A stretch of 64,000 bases of DNA from JAZKFT01 sp965246935 (GCA_965246935.1 CBDFGC010000025.1:226364-290363), one strand, 5' to 3'. Counted from the stretch's first letter, positions 47,231 to 56,233 are shown. Notes: generated from the letters alone by a model not told the origin. Numbers and translations: made by a program.

Positions 47231-48385
47231 ATGAGTGCAGTAAAAAGCAAGAATGATCCCGCCTACCAGATTTGTACCAAAACGGTGATGGACAATATTG
47301 CCGATCCTGATATCACATTTGATGAAAACGGTGTTTGCAATTATTACTATGAGTTTTTAGAAAAGCTGGAATACCGGCTCCCAAAAGTTGAAACCCGTGA
47401 TGCGGAACTGGAGAAGATTGTATCGCAGGTAAAAAAAGAAGGAGAGGGTAAAAAGTACGATTGCATTATTGGTGTAAGTGGGGGTGTAGATAGCAGCTAT
47501 GTGGCTTACCTCGTAAAAAAACTGGGCCTGCGTCCTTTGGCCGTTCATTTAGATAATGGCTGGGATAGCGAACTGGCGGTAAAGAACGTCGAGAATATCC
47601 TGAACATCCTGAATATTGATTTATACACCATCGTGTTGGATTGGGAAGTGTTTAAAGACTTACAGATGTCTTTCCTGAAAGCATCTACACCGGATGCCGA
47701 AGTACCTACCGACCACATTATCAGTTCCAGTATGTATGCAGTAGCCCATAAATTTGGTGTCCGGTATATACTCAGCGGCATGAATTTTCGGAGCGAAGGC
47801 TTGTTGCCGCCTACCTGGGCACGGGGTTACCTGGACTGGAAGTACATTCAGGGCGTGCAAAACCAATTTGGTACGCAAAATATCAGTAAGCTTACCCACA
47901 TGAGCATTCCAAGGTTTTTGTATTACAATTTAATAAAACGGATACGGGTGGTGAATGTGCTGAACTATATGCACTTTATAAAAAAAGATGCAATGGTGCT
48001 GCTGGAAAAGGAATTGAATTACCGCCCATATAGCGGCAAGCACTACGAAAGCATTTATACCCGTTTTTTTCAATCGTACATCCTGCCGAAAAAATTCGGG
48101 ATTGATAAACGAAAAGCTCATTGCACCTGCCTGATTTTAGGCACAAAAGAAATGACCCGTGAACAAGCGCTGGAAGTGCTGAATGAACCCACTGCTCCGC
48201 CACAGCAAATGGCCGATGACCGGGCGTATGTCATCAAAAAATTTGGCATATCCGAACAGCAATTTGAAGAAATATTGAACGCACCTGTAAAAACAATTTT
48301 TGATTACCCGAATCACCAGCAGTTAGAGCAAAAGTTCAGAAGGACATTGAACAAACTTCGCAAAAAAGGTATGGCTCCGAAATAG
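47231..48385 (+). CDS. N-acetyl sugar amidotransferase (WbpG/PseA/WbuX family)
   Basis: A 384-residue PP-loop ATPase of the N-acetyl sugar amidotransferase family, which turns a sugar carboxylate or acetamido group into an amide or acetamidino group using ammonia from HisH/HisF-like partners. It shows TVMDNIADPDITFDENGVC, the ATP-binding GVSGGVDSSYVAYL (S83-S88), AVHLDNGWDSELAVKN, LSGMNFRSEG and a C-terminal HCTCLILGTKEMTREQA. The N-terminal zinc site is reduced: family members usually have two C-x2-C pairs, whereas here they read C15-T-K-T18 and C36-N-Y-Y39. The two upstream genes complete the ammonia-supply set. Confidence 0.9.
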   Translation: MSAVKSKNDPAYQICTKTVMDNIADPDITFDENGVCNYYYEFLEKLEYRLPKVETRDAELEKIVSQVKKEGEGKKYDCIIGVSGGVDSSYVAYLVKKLGLRPLAVHLDNGWDSELAVKNVENILNILNIDLYTIVLDWEVFKDLQMSFLKASTPDAEVPTDHIISSSMYAVAHKFGVRYILSGMNFRSEGLLPPTWARGYLDWKYIQGVQNQFGTQNISKLTHMSIPRFLYYNLIKRIRVVNVLNYMHFIKKDAMVLLEKELNYRPYSGKHYESIYTRFFQSYILPKKFGIDKRKAHCTCLILGTKEMTREQALEVLNEPTAPPQQMADDRAYVIKKFGISEQQFEEILNAPVKTIFDYPNHQQLEQKFRRTLNKLRKKGMAPK

Positions 48386-48420
48386 GATAACAGGCAATAA
48401 GCAACGTGCAATAAGCACGT

Positions 48421-48443
48421 AGAGACACAATGTTTGCGTCTCT
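48421..48443. repeat. palindromic intergenic repeat, GAGACRCAA type, copy 1
   Basis: agagac...gtctct forms a hairpin with one internal mismatch around a 3-base loop, followed by tggaggcaa. A related copy at 49745-49767 (ggagacg...cgtctcc) is followed by tgtaggcaa. Both lie in spacers of the second glycan cluster. The pattern looks like a dispersed REP-type element rather than a terminator, as no T-run follows. Confidence 0.6.
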
Positions 48444-48640
48444 TGGAGGCAAATAAGCAAATTCAAAGCAGCAGTGTAAGGACTTTCTAAAACTAATTTG
48501 AAAGCAATAGAATGTTCTATTCATAACGCTGGCAGATACATGTAACCTGCTTCAAAAAGCACTGTATATGCTCAACCTCATTTGTTGTAGGTGTACAATT
48601 GTTTTCATTTTTCAATAACAAAACCGGGTAACCATTTAAG

Positions 48641-49669
48641 ATGGAGATTTCGCTTTTTATAGAAGGGCTTGGTGCACACACCAGCCAGGTTTATACTGGT
48701 TTTGGTTTATTGGAGCAACAGAAATTGGTACAGTTGAAGTTTCAGAGAGGCATGCACTACCGCACTGCACGTGGTGTTGTTTGCGCAGAATTTTCCGGTA
48801 AAAGAGTAGTATACGAAATGGGTGACAATCCGGAGCAGGTGATGCATGAATATTATGATACGGCGGATATATATTTTAAGCGGATGGCTACCCAATCGTT
48901 AATAGACAAGCATCCCAAATTATTACCATATGGATTTAACTATCCCGTATACCACTACCACGATCATTTTTTGAAGCGGGCCATTACTGCCCGTGATAAA
49001 ATAAATATTGTACGGGCGCTTTTAAATAATCATAAAAAACTGGCCGTTCTAGCCGGCATCCGGACACATGCATCAGGTTCCGGCCTCAATAATCAGGAAG
49101 CATTGCCTAACCCGTTATTACAACCGAGGATCATTTTTTCCGCCAGGCTTTGGAATAACAAAACCAACGAGGAAAATAAAAATCGTGAACGTACAGCTAT
49201 AAACCGGCAACGGATAGATATCGTTAGCCAGCTTCGGAAAAATTTTGGTGATCGTTTTATTGGTGGCATTGAAGATGGCTCTGAGGCCAGGCAGGAATGC
49301 CCGGAATTAATATTACCTAAAAGCTTGTTCACCCAAAAAAGCAGTTATGTAAAGTTGTTGAGCCAATCCACTATTGGCATCGCTACCCCCGGATTGGAAG
49401 CCTCCGTCGGGTTTAAATTAGCGGAATACATTGCCTTCTCAAAAGCAATTATCTCAACTTCTGTCAATGCACTGGTGCCTGGTGATTTTGCAGCAGGTAA
49501 AAATTATGTAGCATACACTACCGCAGACGAATGTATAACACTGGCTGATAAACTAATGAGCAGTAAAGCTGCTACGCATGAAATGATGGAACATAACTTC
49601 CGGTACTATCAGCAATACCTGCGGCCTGATAAACTGATATGGAATAGCATTTTAAAAGCGATGAGTTGA
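48641..49669 (+). CDS. putative glycosyltransferase, last gene of the second glycan cluster
   Basis: A 342-residue soluble protein. The second half has a GT-B-like donor region: RIIFSARLWNNKTNEEN, GIEDGSEARQECPELIL, KLLSQSTIGIATPGLEASVGF and KLAEYIAFSKAIISTSVNALV with the glutamate in LAEYI placed as in glycosyltransferases. The N-terminal half is not recognisable. Its position after the sugar amidotransferase and before a strong terminator supports a glycan role. This is a family-level guess and the specific reaction is unknown. Confidence 0.62.
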   Translation: MEISLFIEGLGAHTSQVYTGFGLLEQQKLVQLKFQRGMHYRTARGVVCAEFSGKRVVYEMGDNPEQVMHEYYDTADIYFKRMATQSLIDKHPKLLPYGFNYPVYHYHDHFLKRAITARDKINIVRALLNNHKKLAVLAGIRTHASGSGLNNQEALPNPLLQPRIIFSARLWNNKTNEENKNRERTAINRQRIDIVSQLRKNFGDRFIGGIEDGSEARQECPELILPKSLFTQKSSYVKLLSQSTIGIATPGLEASVGFKLAEYIAFSKAIISTSVNALVPGDFAAGKNYVAYTTADECITLADKLMSSKAATHEMMEHNFRYYQQYLRPDKLIWNSILKAMS

Positions 49670-49699
49670 CAATAGGCAAATAGGAAAATGTGACAATAA

Positions 49700-49716
49700 C
49701 TCAATTGCTCAATGAA
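49700..49716. repeat. dispersed 17-bp intergenic repeat, copy 2
   Basis: The same 17 bases as at 47098-47114, in the spacer after the last glycan-cluster gene, followed by atac in both places. Copies in two spacers of one cluster suggest duplication or spread of a small element. Confidence 0.7.
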
Positions 49717-49744
49717 TACAAAATATAAGTGCGCAACGGTACGC

Positions 49745-49767
49745 GGAGACGCAACATTTTCGTCTCC
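49745..49767. repeat. palindromic intergenic repeat, GAGACRCAA type, copy 2
   Basis: ggagacg pairs perfectly with cgtctcc around caacatttt, in the same orientation and with the same downstream aggcaa as copy 1 at 48421. It ends about 145 bases before the shared terminator. Confidence 0.6.
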
Positions 49768-49853
49768 TGTAGGCAATACAGATAAATGAAATGCAATTAA
49801 AACCGACGAGACAGATGCCGGCATGGGTATAGAATGAGGCATCTCTACAAAAA

Positions 49854-49899
49854 TGTATTCATCCCATTCCTATCTCAATAATCCCATCTTATCCCAGTT
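49854..49899. repeat. dispersed intergenic repeat TGTATTCATCCC type, copy 1
   Basis: The sequence opens tgtattcatccca and closes aatcccatcttatcccagtt. The spacer at 58806-58840 opens and closes almost identically with a shorter middle. Both copies lie between convergent genes. Confidence 0.55.
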
Positions 49900-49910
49900 A
49901 GAGACAAAAA

Positions 49911-49940
49911 AAACGCCCTGGCTTCAGCCAGGGCGTTTTT
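49911..49940. terminator. strong bidirectional terminator
   Basis: An 11-base-pair stem (acgccctggct at 49913-49923 with agccagggcgt at 49926-49936) is flanked by A-runs on the left and T-runs on the right. It therefore gives a U-tract to both strands: eight on the minus strand and five on the plus. It ends the plus-strand glycan cluster and the minus-strand surface-protein operon, whose last stop is 27 bases away. Confidence 0.93.
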
Positions 49941-49966
49941 AAATTATCCTTGTATTATCCTTGTAA

Positions 49967-51112
49967 TTAGTCGGTCTTTGTCATCTTGATTGTCTGGTTC
50001 AGTTTTTCGCTAACGATGGTTACGTTGTAGTCACCAGTGGCAAACATTGTAGCATCCAGTTGTTGCTGATTGAGGCCTTTTACCAGTTGCAGACTCATTT
50101 GTTTAACTGTTTTACCGGTGGCATCCCTGATCACTACCGTAGCTTTACCTGCTTCCGGCGCATCAATTACCAGTTTGGTACTGGTTTTTACCGGGTTAGG
50201 ATACAGGCTGGCAGAGAAGTTTTTATCAGTGAGGTTTACCTGGCGTATTTCGCTATACACGATCTGACCGAAGGTTTCAAATTGCTTAATGCGGTAATAA
50301 ATTGTTTTTACACCGAGGCGGCTGATATTAGCATCCGGAGTAGTATAACTGTTAGAAGAACGGCCATTATGCAATGCCTGTACCTGGTATGCTTTGCTGA
50401 AGTTTCGGCCATCCAGGCTGCGTTCTACTTCAAAGTAGGCATTATTTTCTTCATTATCTACCGTCCAGGTCAGGTTTGCTACATCATCATTTTTAGTGGC
50501 AAAGAAGCTGAGGAACTTGGTAGGTAGGGAAATACCTGCTATTGTTGTATATGACATACCGCTGTAGCCGGATGGACTATTTACAGGGGTGCCACCATAA
50601 AACATAGCGGTCTGATTAGTAATATCAGTACCCAAATTATAAACATTCAGAAAAGAATTTTGTGTCAATCCTCCATTAGGCAGGCTAACAAGCCTGACCG
50701 TAGATGATCCCTGGGGGCCGCCAGTGAATGCGACTTCAATTATATCATTATCAACTCCACCTGCATATGTTCTTTCTACACCGGTTGCTGTAGAACCATC
50801 AGCGAGAAAATTATATACATTATAAGAGGTTCCGCCAATTAGCTCAGGAAGAGTTGCCACCTCAATTGTGTAAGAAAGAGCAGTATTATAATTTGTTTTA
50901 ATCGCAACGGTAGGTTTTGGAACTGAAGTTACAGGAACAGCTAAAGAAAAATAAGCGGTAGTCAGTTTAGCACTTGTAAGAGTGGCAGAAGGCTTCAGTG
51001 AAATAATAACTGAGTTAAGTGCCGTTCCGGGTTTTACGGTTGCCTGAACAGTTTGAGAATAACTATTGATACCTACAAATAGTAGCAATAATCCGATATA
51101 AATTTTACGCAT
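49967..51112 (-). CDS. secreted protein with T9SS type A sorting domain
   Basis: A 381-residue exported protein. Signal peptide residues 1-19 end NSYS before Q. The N-terminal half (residues about 20-195) is a beta-rich region with no recognised family. From about 210 a fibronectin-like stretch follows (LTWTVDNEENNAYFEVERS, YYRIKQFE), common next to sorting domains, then ASLYPNPVKTSTKLVID with the type A sorting domain to the end (GDYNVTIVSEKLNQTIK). The gene lies 37 bases after the repeat-bearing secreted protein, so both are one operon, closed by the terminator at 49911-49940. Cargo function unknown. Confidence 0.85.
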   Translation of the reverse strand: MRKIYIGLLLLFVGINSYSQTVQATVKPGTALNSVIISLKPSATLTSAKLTTAYFSLAVPVTSVPKPTVAIKTNYNTALSYTIEVATLPELIGGTSYNVYNFLADGSTATGVERTYAGGVDNDIIEVAFTGGPQGSSTVRLVSLPNGGLTQNSFLNVYNLGTDITNQTAMFYGGTPVNSPSGYSGMSYTTIAGISLPTKFLSFFATKNDDVANLTWTVDNEENNAYFEVERSLDGRNFSKAYQVQALHNGRSSNSYTTPDANISRLGVKTIYYRIKQFETFGQIVYSEIRQVNLTDKNFSASLYPNPVKTSTKLVIDAPEAGKATVVIRDATGKTVKQMSLQLVKGLNQQQLDATMFATGDYNVTIVSEKLNQTIKMTKTD

Positions 51113-51149
51113 AAAATTGAGTTATTTGAATTTGAGAATGAGGCTATTA

Positions 51150-52772
51150 TTAGTTAGGAAGGATTTGGGATTTCACAGCGGCCGGATTAGCGCCTAACGG
51201 AGTAGACAGAATAAAATCCTTATCATTAGCCGGGCCACCATACCTAACAACTTTGTTCATGTTTACATCGGTCTGGTAATAACCAGCAACTGATACAGTT
51301 GTAGGATTGTTTAATAACGGAGAAGCAGACAGCGTGTAATCTTTATCATTGGCAGGACCACCGTATCTCACGTTTGCATTAGAGTTAGCATTGCCGGCAT
51401 ACATCAAATTAAATCCGCCACTATTCAGATAATTCGTTCCGGTGGTACCCAAAACACTTCCTGTCGCAAGTGTAGTAAAATCAAGAAGTGAAGATGGCGC
51501 TATGTTCAGATTCTTAAAAAAGGCACCTGCATTATTGGTTGAAATAGGCAAATGGTTTCTGTGACGTACGGTAACCGTGTAATCAGCCTGGTCCAGGTTC
51601 TTAAAATACACAGGGCTTGTACCATCTATATCAACAAGATCGCCATCTTTTTGTACAAATACAGAACGGGTCTGTAATAAAGAACTGACCGGAGTAACAT
51701 TATTTCTTAATTCTACAAATACCCAGTCAACAATATTGTCGTTTGTTCCTAAGTCATTAAATACGGTTGCCGTAGCTACTTCCGGTGTGCCTCCATTTAC
51801 GCTGGTAAAACTATATGGTGCACTTCTGTAAGGTTCTGCGGTTGGGATGACATTGGTTCCACTACGCAGCCCGTCATTCATTACAGCGCCACTACCAGAA
51901 TAAGCTCCCTGCAACAATACACGTGTATTCAACAACAGGAACCGGTTCATGCCAAACAACTGCCCAGAATTACCGGCAAGTTGTGCTGTAACCGTGTTTG
52001 TTGTAGAATTCTGAGCACCGCCGGCTAAACTCCAAACACTACCATTATAACTCATACCATAAATATCCGTTTCGGTACCTGTAAAGCCTGGTGCTGCATC
52101 TGTAGGATACGTACCGGTACCGGCAAAGGCGCCACCGGTAACGCCGGTAGTAGCCACAGGCCAATATACATTGGTGTAAGATTCGGTACGGGGGTGCGAA
52201 GCAGGGCTTTTGCCAGATTTAGCCTGGGCGCCTAATAAAGCACTGGCGTAAGTACCACCCGAATGCGTAAGCGAAACAGGGGAATAAGTGGAACCAACAC
52301 CAACAGGGAGCAACACATCGCTGGCCGCAGTATTACCAATTTCACGCTGTACAAAACCGGTACCATTTGTTTCGATAAATTTATTAGTACCCATACCGGT
52401 AGCAGTAACGGCATTAGCCAGTACCACATTAAAGTTACCTGCCTGTAGTTTGCCGTTTGTAAATAGAATGGAAGTACCAATCCGTGCATTTCCGGTAAGG
52501 GTAACATTGGCGGTATTGTCAATTTCCAGGTTAGGGATAGTGTACGCATTGGTAGCCGCACCTCCGTTGTTCATGTTTACATTCTGTAAGGCAGTTCCTT
52601 TCAGCAGTATTTTACCGGTACCCTGTATGCTGGCATTGCTGGTCAAATCCCCCTGTACGGTTACCGTAGCGCCAGACTCAATAAAGAAAGTTGCATTGTC
52701 GATATACAACTGTGCCTTGGCACACAGGCTTCCTCCGAGGGCCAGGCATAAAGCAGGTATCAAACGTTTCAT
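51150..52772 (-). CDS. secreted beta-rich surface protein with two RYGGPANDKD motifs
   Basis: About 540 residues with a signal peptide (MKRLIPALCLALGGSLCAKA, cut before Q); an ATG two codons upstream at 52778 is equally possible. Residues about 24-190 form a parallel-beta-like region with repeated short strands (TVTVQGDLTSNASIQGTGK, ILFTNGKLQAGNFNVVL). The C terminus carries two copies of RYGGPANDKD, about 40 residues apart and each followed by a hydrophobic strand; DVNMNKVVRYGGPANDKD has acidic/Asn spacing like calcium-binding loops of cell-surface proteins. No standard sorting domain was seen, though its operon partner has one. Ligand and role are unknown. Confidence 0.75.
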   Translation of the reverse strand: MKRLIPALCLALGGSLCAKAQLYIDNATFFIESGATVTVQGDLTSNASIQGTGKILLKGTALQNVNMNNGGAATNAYTIPNLEIDNTANVTLTGNARIGTSILFTNGKLQAGNFNVVLANAVTATGMGTNKFIETNGTGFVQREIGNTAASDVLLPVGVGSTYSPVSLTHSGGTYASALLGAQAKSGKSPASHPRTESYTNVYWPVATTGVTGGAFAGTGTYPTDAAPGFTGTETDIYGMSYNGSVWSLAGGAQNSTTNTVTAQLAGNSGQLFGMNRFLLLNTRVLLQGAYSGSGAVMNDGLRSGTNVIPTAEPYRSAPYSFTSVNGGTPEVATATVFNDLGTNDNIVDWVFVELRNNVTPVSSLLQTRSVFVQKDGDLVDIDGTSPVYFKNLDQADYTVTVRHRNHLPISTNNAGAFFKNLNIAPSSLLDFTTLATGSVLGTTGTNYLNSGGFNLMYAGNANSNANVRYGGPANDKDYTLSASPLLNNPTTVSVAGYYQTDVNMNKVVRYGGPANDKDFILSTPLGANPAAVKSQILPN

Positions 52773-53003
52773 GGGCATAAATTATAAGATGATTGGTTAG
52801 TGATTTTGTATTATTATTTAGAATAAGCTAAGATAGGATTCACTGAAGAAAAAAGCGAATTGTAGTTAGTAAGGGGGTGTTTTGGTTTAGTATGTGGCAA
52901 ATATCAGCCTATGAAGCGAGTATCAGCAACATCCGCAAATTATTATAGATTTTCTGATTAATAGTAATTAATTTTAAGTACGCTTTTAAGTAAGATGCCG
53001 GTT

Positions 53004-54281
53004 TCATTTTTCCAGCCTTTTTAACCGTGCCTCCAATGCTTTCACAGTTTTATCCTGCTGTATAATATACAGCGTTAGCTCCTCTACTTTTTCCATCAGT
53101 TTCTTCTGCATATCACCTACGGTAATACCGTCGGCTTCTACCTCGGCCGCCGGTGGTACCCCAGGTAAATGGCTGTTTGCTTGTATATAGGTTTCCAGTT
53201 CAGGCAGGCTGCGGAGTTGGTAGTTATTGGCAAATACATAATCGGGCCAGCCACCTACGGTTTGTACCCTTAGCTCAGTACAAATTACTCTGCCATTTAT
53301 CGAAACCTTATAGCCGGCAGGCGTATAGGTAGTTCCAACGCCAATGGTGCCATCGCCTTTAAAACTCATAATATCACCGGCCGTATTATGGTAAATGTTC
53401 AGCAGGTCGGATGCAGCACCGGTAGCGGAAGTATAACCGGCTATATGCCAAAACCGGGTACTATTGGAATTCTCAAATTGTACACGGGCATAATCGTTAC
53501 CGTTCTCTTTTAACCGCAGATGCGGATTGGTGATTGTACTGTTATGAGATATGGTAACCTTACTGGCGGAATTAGAACCCCCGATACCCATAGAACCATC
53601 ACTGGTAAGCTGGAAAATGGCTCCGCCGGTTGAAACGTCGGTTCCTGCATTATCCGATACAGCGGAAGAAAAGTAGTTAAGAATACCGGTGGTGGGCGAA
53701 TGCTGAAAAAAGCTGGCAAATCCTGTTCCGATACGATCATACCCACTACCATACTCCGTGTTAAAGCCAATAGTAGGATAAGATACAGGCGCAAAGAAAG
53801 CAAGGCCGGTACCGGATGTGGAACTTAGCCGCAACCAATTGCCGGTATTGGGTGCTACCACCTGTAATTTGGAAGTGGGAGAAATTGTTCCAATGCCTAC
53901 ATTTTGATTACTGTCTATTGTGACAGCAGTACTAAGGGATGCAATAGTACCAATCCCTCCTTTTGTGGCTGACGCCTGCAGGAATAATTTTCCGTTGGTT
54001 GCATCAAAACTGATAGCACCGGTATAGCCGGCGGAAAAATATTTTCTGCCACCATCCCAGTAATTATTGAATCCTACAAAAGGCGGTTGGTTATCGATAC
54101 TTACGTTCGGGTATGTTGAAAATCCAAATGTTGCCTGCGTAAGGTTTCCATTACCATTTACTACCAGTTTAGCCTGTGTGGGGGTAACCGTACCAATCCC
54201 AATATTTTGGCTAAATCCTGCAAACGGGCAGTAGCTTAAGATAGCAACTACGCAAAATAGTTTGTAAATACTTTGTATCAT
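53004..54281 (-). CDS. tail-fibre-like surface protein with C-terminal coiled coil
   Basis: A 425-residue exported protein (signal peptide ends AGFS before Q). Repeats of the NVGIGTISPTSKL type (QNIGIGTVTPTQAKL at the start, again near residue 130) are a hallmark of tail-fibre/S74-like surface proteins of Bacteroidota. The C-terminal WPDYVFANNYQLRSLPELE, HLPGVPPAAEVEADGI and MQKKLMEKVEELTLYIIQQ match the conserved end region, followed by a coiled coil. No sorting domain is present. Such proteins likely trimerise on the cell surface; their role is not known. It is divergent from odhB. Confidence 0.82.
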   Translation of the reverse strand: MIQSIYKLFCVVAILSYCPFAGFSQNIGIGTVTPTQAKLVVNGNGNLTQATFGFSTYPNVSIDNQPPFVGFNNYWDGGRKYFSAGYTGAISFDATNGKLFLQASATKGGIGTIASLSTAVTIDSNQNVGIGTISPTSKLQVVAPNTGNWLRLSSTSGTGLAFFAPVSYPTIGFNTEYGSGYDRIGTGFASFFQHSPTTGILNYFSSAVSDNAGTDVSTGGAIFQLTSDGSMGIGGSNSASKVTISHNSTITNPHLRLKENGNDYARVQFENSNSTRFWHIAGYTSATGAASDLLNIYHNTAGDIMSFKGDGTIGVGTTYTPAGYKVSINGRVICTELRVQTVGGWPDYVFANNYQLRSLPELETYIQANSHLPGVPPAAEVEADGITVGDMQKKLMEKVEELTLYIIQQDKTVKALEARLKRLEK

Positions 54282-54626
54282 AATGAGAAGATGTTCTTTA
54301 GTCGGGTAAAAGTAAATGCGGGTAACAAGAATTGTGAGGTGATTGAGTAAACAGCCTTTTTCAGTGAAATTTAAGCATCATTGCCTGCGGATTGCTATAG
54401 GTTATCCGTTTTATATCTGAATGCAGGATGCTAAAATCCTTAGATTGACCAACTGTATGTCATTCGTAAAACAGAAGATCAGTATTTAAAATTTGACTTT
54501 TACAGTGTCAGGGCATTATATTTTGAAACCTTCCTTCGTTTGCCTGTTTCTTTTCCGCAGGCTTACACTTTCATAGCAGGTGCGAACACTATTTTTACTG
54601 ACATTTACACCCTTAAAAAAATTGCA
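54282..54626. other. divergent promoter region between the tail-fibre-like gene and odhB
   Basis: A 345-base spacer. An open frame runs into odhB from 54540, but residues before the ATG at 54627 do not match the lipoyl domain. I see no clear promoter motif or repeat in it. Confidence 0.5.
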
Positions 54627-55928
54627 ATGGCCTTAGAGATAAAAATACCTGCCGTAGGAGAAAGCATCAGCGAGGTAACACTCGTGAAATGGATAAAGAA
54701 AAATGGCGATTATGTACACCGGGATGAAGTAGTGGCCGAACTGGAAAGCGAAAAAGCCACCTTTGAAATAAATGCAGAGCAGGCTGGTGTTTTACAAACG
54801 ATTGCGAAAGAAGGAGATACCCTAAAGATCGGCGATGTGGCTTGCTCCATTGATACGGAAGCAGCAAAACCAGAAAGTGGTGCACAGAAATCAGACAAAG
54901 CGCAGCCTGAGATAAACAGCAAAAACCCGCAACTAATTAGCAGCGGGGCAGAGCCAATAAGTACTGAAAAACCGGCATCATCCATGCCGGCAACGAATGG
55001 AAGTGCTGCAATCGTTGCTGTAATGCCAGCCCAGCCCGCCACTGATGTAAAGGCCTCACCTGTGGCCGCCGCTATGATTGCTGATAAAAAAATAAATACT
55101 GCTGGCATTACGCCCTCCGGAGACGGCGGCAAGATAATGAAGCAGGATGTGCTGGCCGCTTTGCAAAACCCTGGCCGTGCAATAGATAAACCCCTGTTTA
55201 GCCGGGAGGAAAGGCCGGACAAAATGAGCAACCTGCGCAAAACCATCAGCCGCCGGCTGGTAGAAGCCAAAAATACCACGGCCATGCTCACTACTTTTAA
55301 TGAAGTGGATATGAGCCGGATCATGGAACTGCGCAAACTGTATAAGGAAGGATTTACCAAAAAGCATGGCATCGGCCTGGGCTTTATGAGCTTTTTTACC
55401 AAAGCCAGTGCGTACGCCCTGCAGGAGTGGCCTTCCGTAAATGCGTATATTGATGGTGAAAATATCTTATACCACAACTACTGCGATATCAGCATAGCGG
55501 TAAGTGCCCCCAAAGGATTGGTTGTACCGGTAATACGCAATGCCGAAAGCCTGAGCATGGCGGATATTGAAAAAAAAGTAGCCGAACTGGCCGGTAAAGC
55601 AAGAGATAATAAACTTACTATTGAGGAAATGACCGGTGGAACTTTTACCATTACCAATGGCGGCGTATTTGGCAGCCTCATGAGTACGCCTATCATTAAT
55701 ATTCCGCAAAGTGCCATACTGGGTATGCACAAAATACAGGAGCGGCCAATGGCCATCAATGGGCAGGTAATAATAAAGCCAATGATGTACCTGGCCCTTA
55801 GCTATGACCACCGCATTATAGATGGCCGGGAAAGTGTAAGCTTTTTGGTACGGGTAAAGGAATTACTGGAAAATCCGGAACTGCTGCTATTTGGTAAAGA
55901 CCCGGTAAAAACCTTGTTGGAATTGTAA
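54627..55928 (+). CDS. odhB: 2-oxoglutarate dehydrogenase E2, dihydrolipoyllysine succinyltransferase
   Basis: From the ATG at 54627 the protein has 433 residues and begins with the lipoyl domain, MALEIKIPAVGESISEV, with lipoyl Lys43 in LESEKATFEI. A short Ala/Pro/Ser-rich linker follows, then the E3-binding domain (AAMIADKKINTAGITPSGDGG) and the catalytic acyltransferase domain ending YDHRIIDGRESVSFLVRVKE with the active-site His. It transfers succinyl groups to CoA in the TCA cycle. Residues before 54627 in the same frame do not fit the family, so that start is chosen. E1 (odhA) is not adjacent; E3 (lpdA) is at 32056. Confidence 0.94.
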   Translation: MALEIKIPAVGESISEVTLVKWIKKNGDYVHRDEVVAELESEKATFEINAEQAGVLQTIAKEGDTLKIGDVACSIDTEAAKPESGAQKSDKAQPEINSKNPQLISSGAEPISTEKPASSMPATNGSAAIVAVMPAQPATDVKASPVAAAMIADKKINTAGITPSGDGGKIMKQDVLAALQNPGRAIDKPLFSREERPDKMSNLRKTISRRLVEAKNTTAMLTTFNEVDMSRIMELRKLYKEGFTKKHGIGLGFMSFFTKASAYALQEWPSVNAYIDGENILYHNYCDISIAVSAPKGLVVPVIRNAESLSMADIEKKVAELAGKARDNKLTIEEMTGGTFTITNGGVFGSLMSTPIINIPQSAILGMHKIQERPMAINGQVIIKPMMYLALSYDHRIIDGRESVSFLVRVKELLENPELLLFGKDPVKTLLEL

Positions 55929-56011
55929 GGTCTTCGTCCAAGTAAACAGGGTCAATATGAGTTGTTACCAAAATGCAATTGATAATTGTAATAGCAGGCT
56001 AAACAATAAAC

Positions 56012-56233
56012 ATGATACTTATGCAAACACTGATTGTACAACCTGAATCCAGTGATAAGTTAGAAGCTGTAAAAGCAGTTTTAAAAGCTTTAAAAGTTAA
56101 GTTCGTTGCACAGGATGCACCAGAAGGTGAAAATTTTTATAGCGATGAATTTGAGGATAAAATGAAAAGAGCTGAAGCGGATAAGAAAGCTGGCCGGTTT
56201 AAAGCTATAAAAACTGCTGATTTATGGAAATGA
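56012..56233 (+). CDS. antitoxin (DUF2683-like), partner of a YoeB-type toxin
   Basis: A 73-residue protein, MQTLIVQPESSDKLEAVKAV in its N-terminal half with a predicted helix (KAVLKALKVKF) and a charged C terminus (EDKMKRAEADKKAGRFKAIK). It resembles small DUF2683-type antitoxins that accompany Txe/YoeB toxins in Bacteroidota. Possible starts are 56012 and 56021. The toxin frame follows 81 bases after the stop, a wider gap than usual for such pairs. Confidence 0.7.
   Translation: MILMQTLIVQPESSDKLEAVKAVLKALKVKFVAQDAPEGENFYSDEFEDKMKRAEADKKAGRFKAIKTADLWK

Noticed and set aside
54540..54626. 29-residue N-terminal extension of odhB
   Set aside because: The lipoyl domain begins exactly at the ATG at 54627; upstream residues have no family match.
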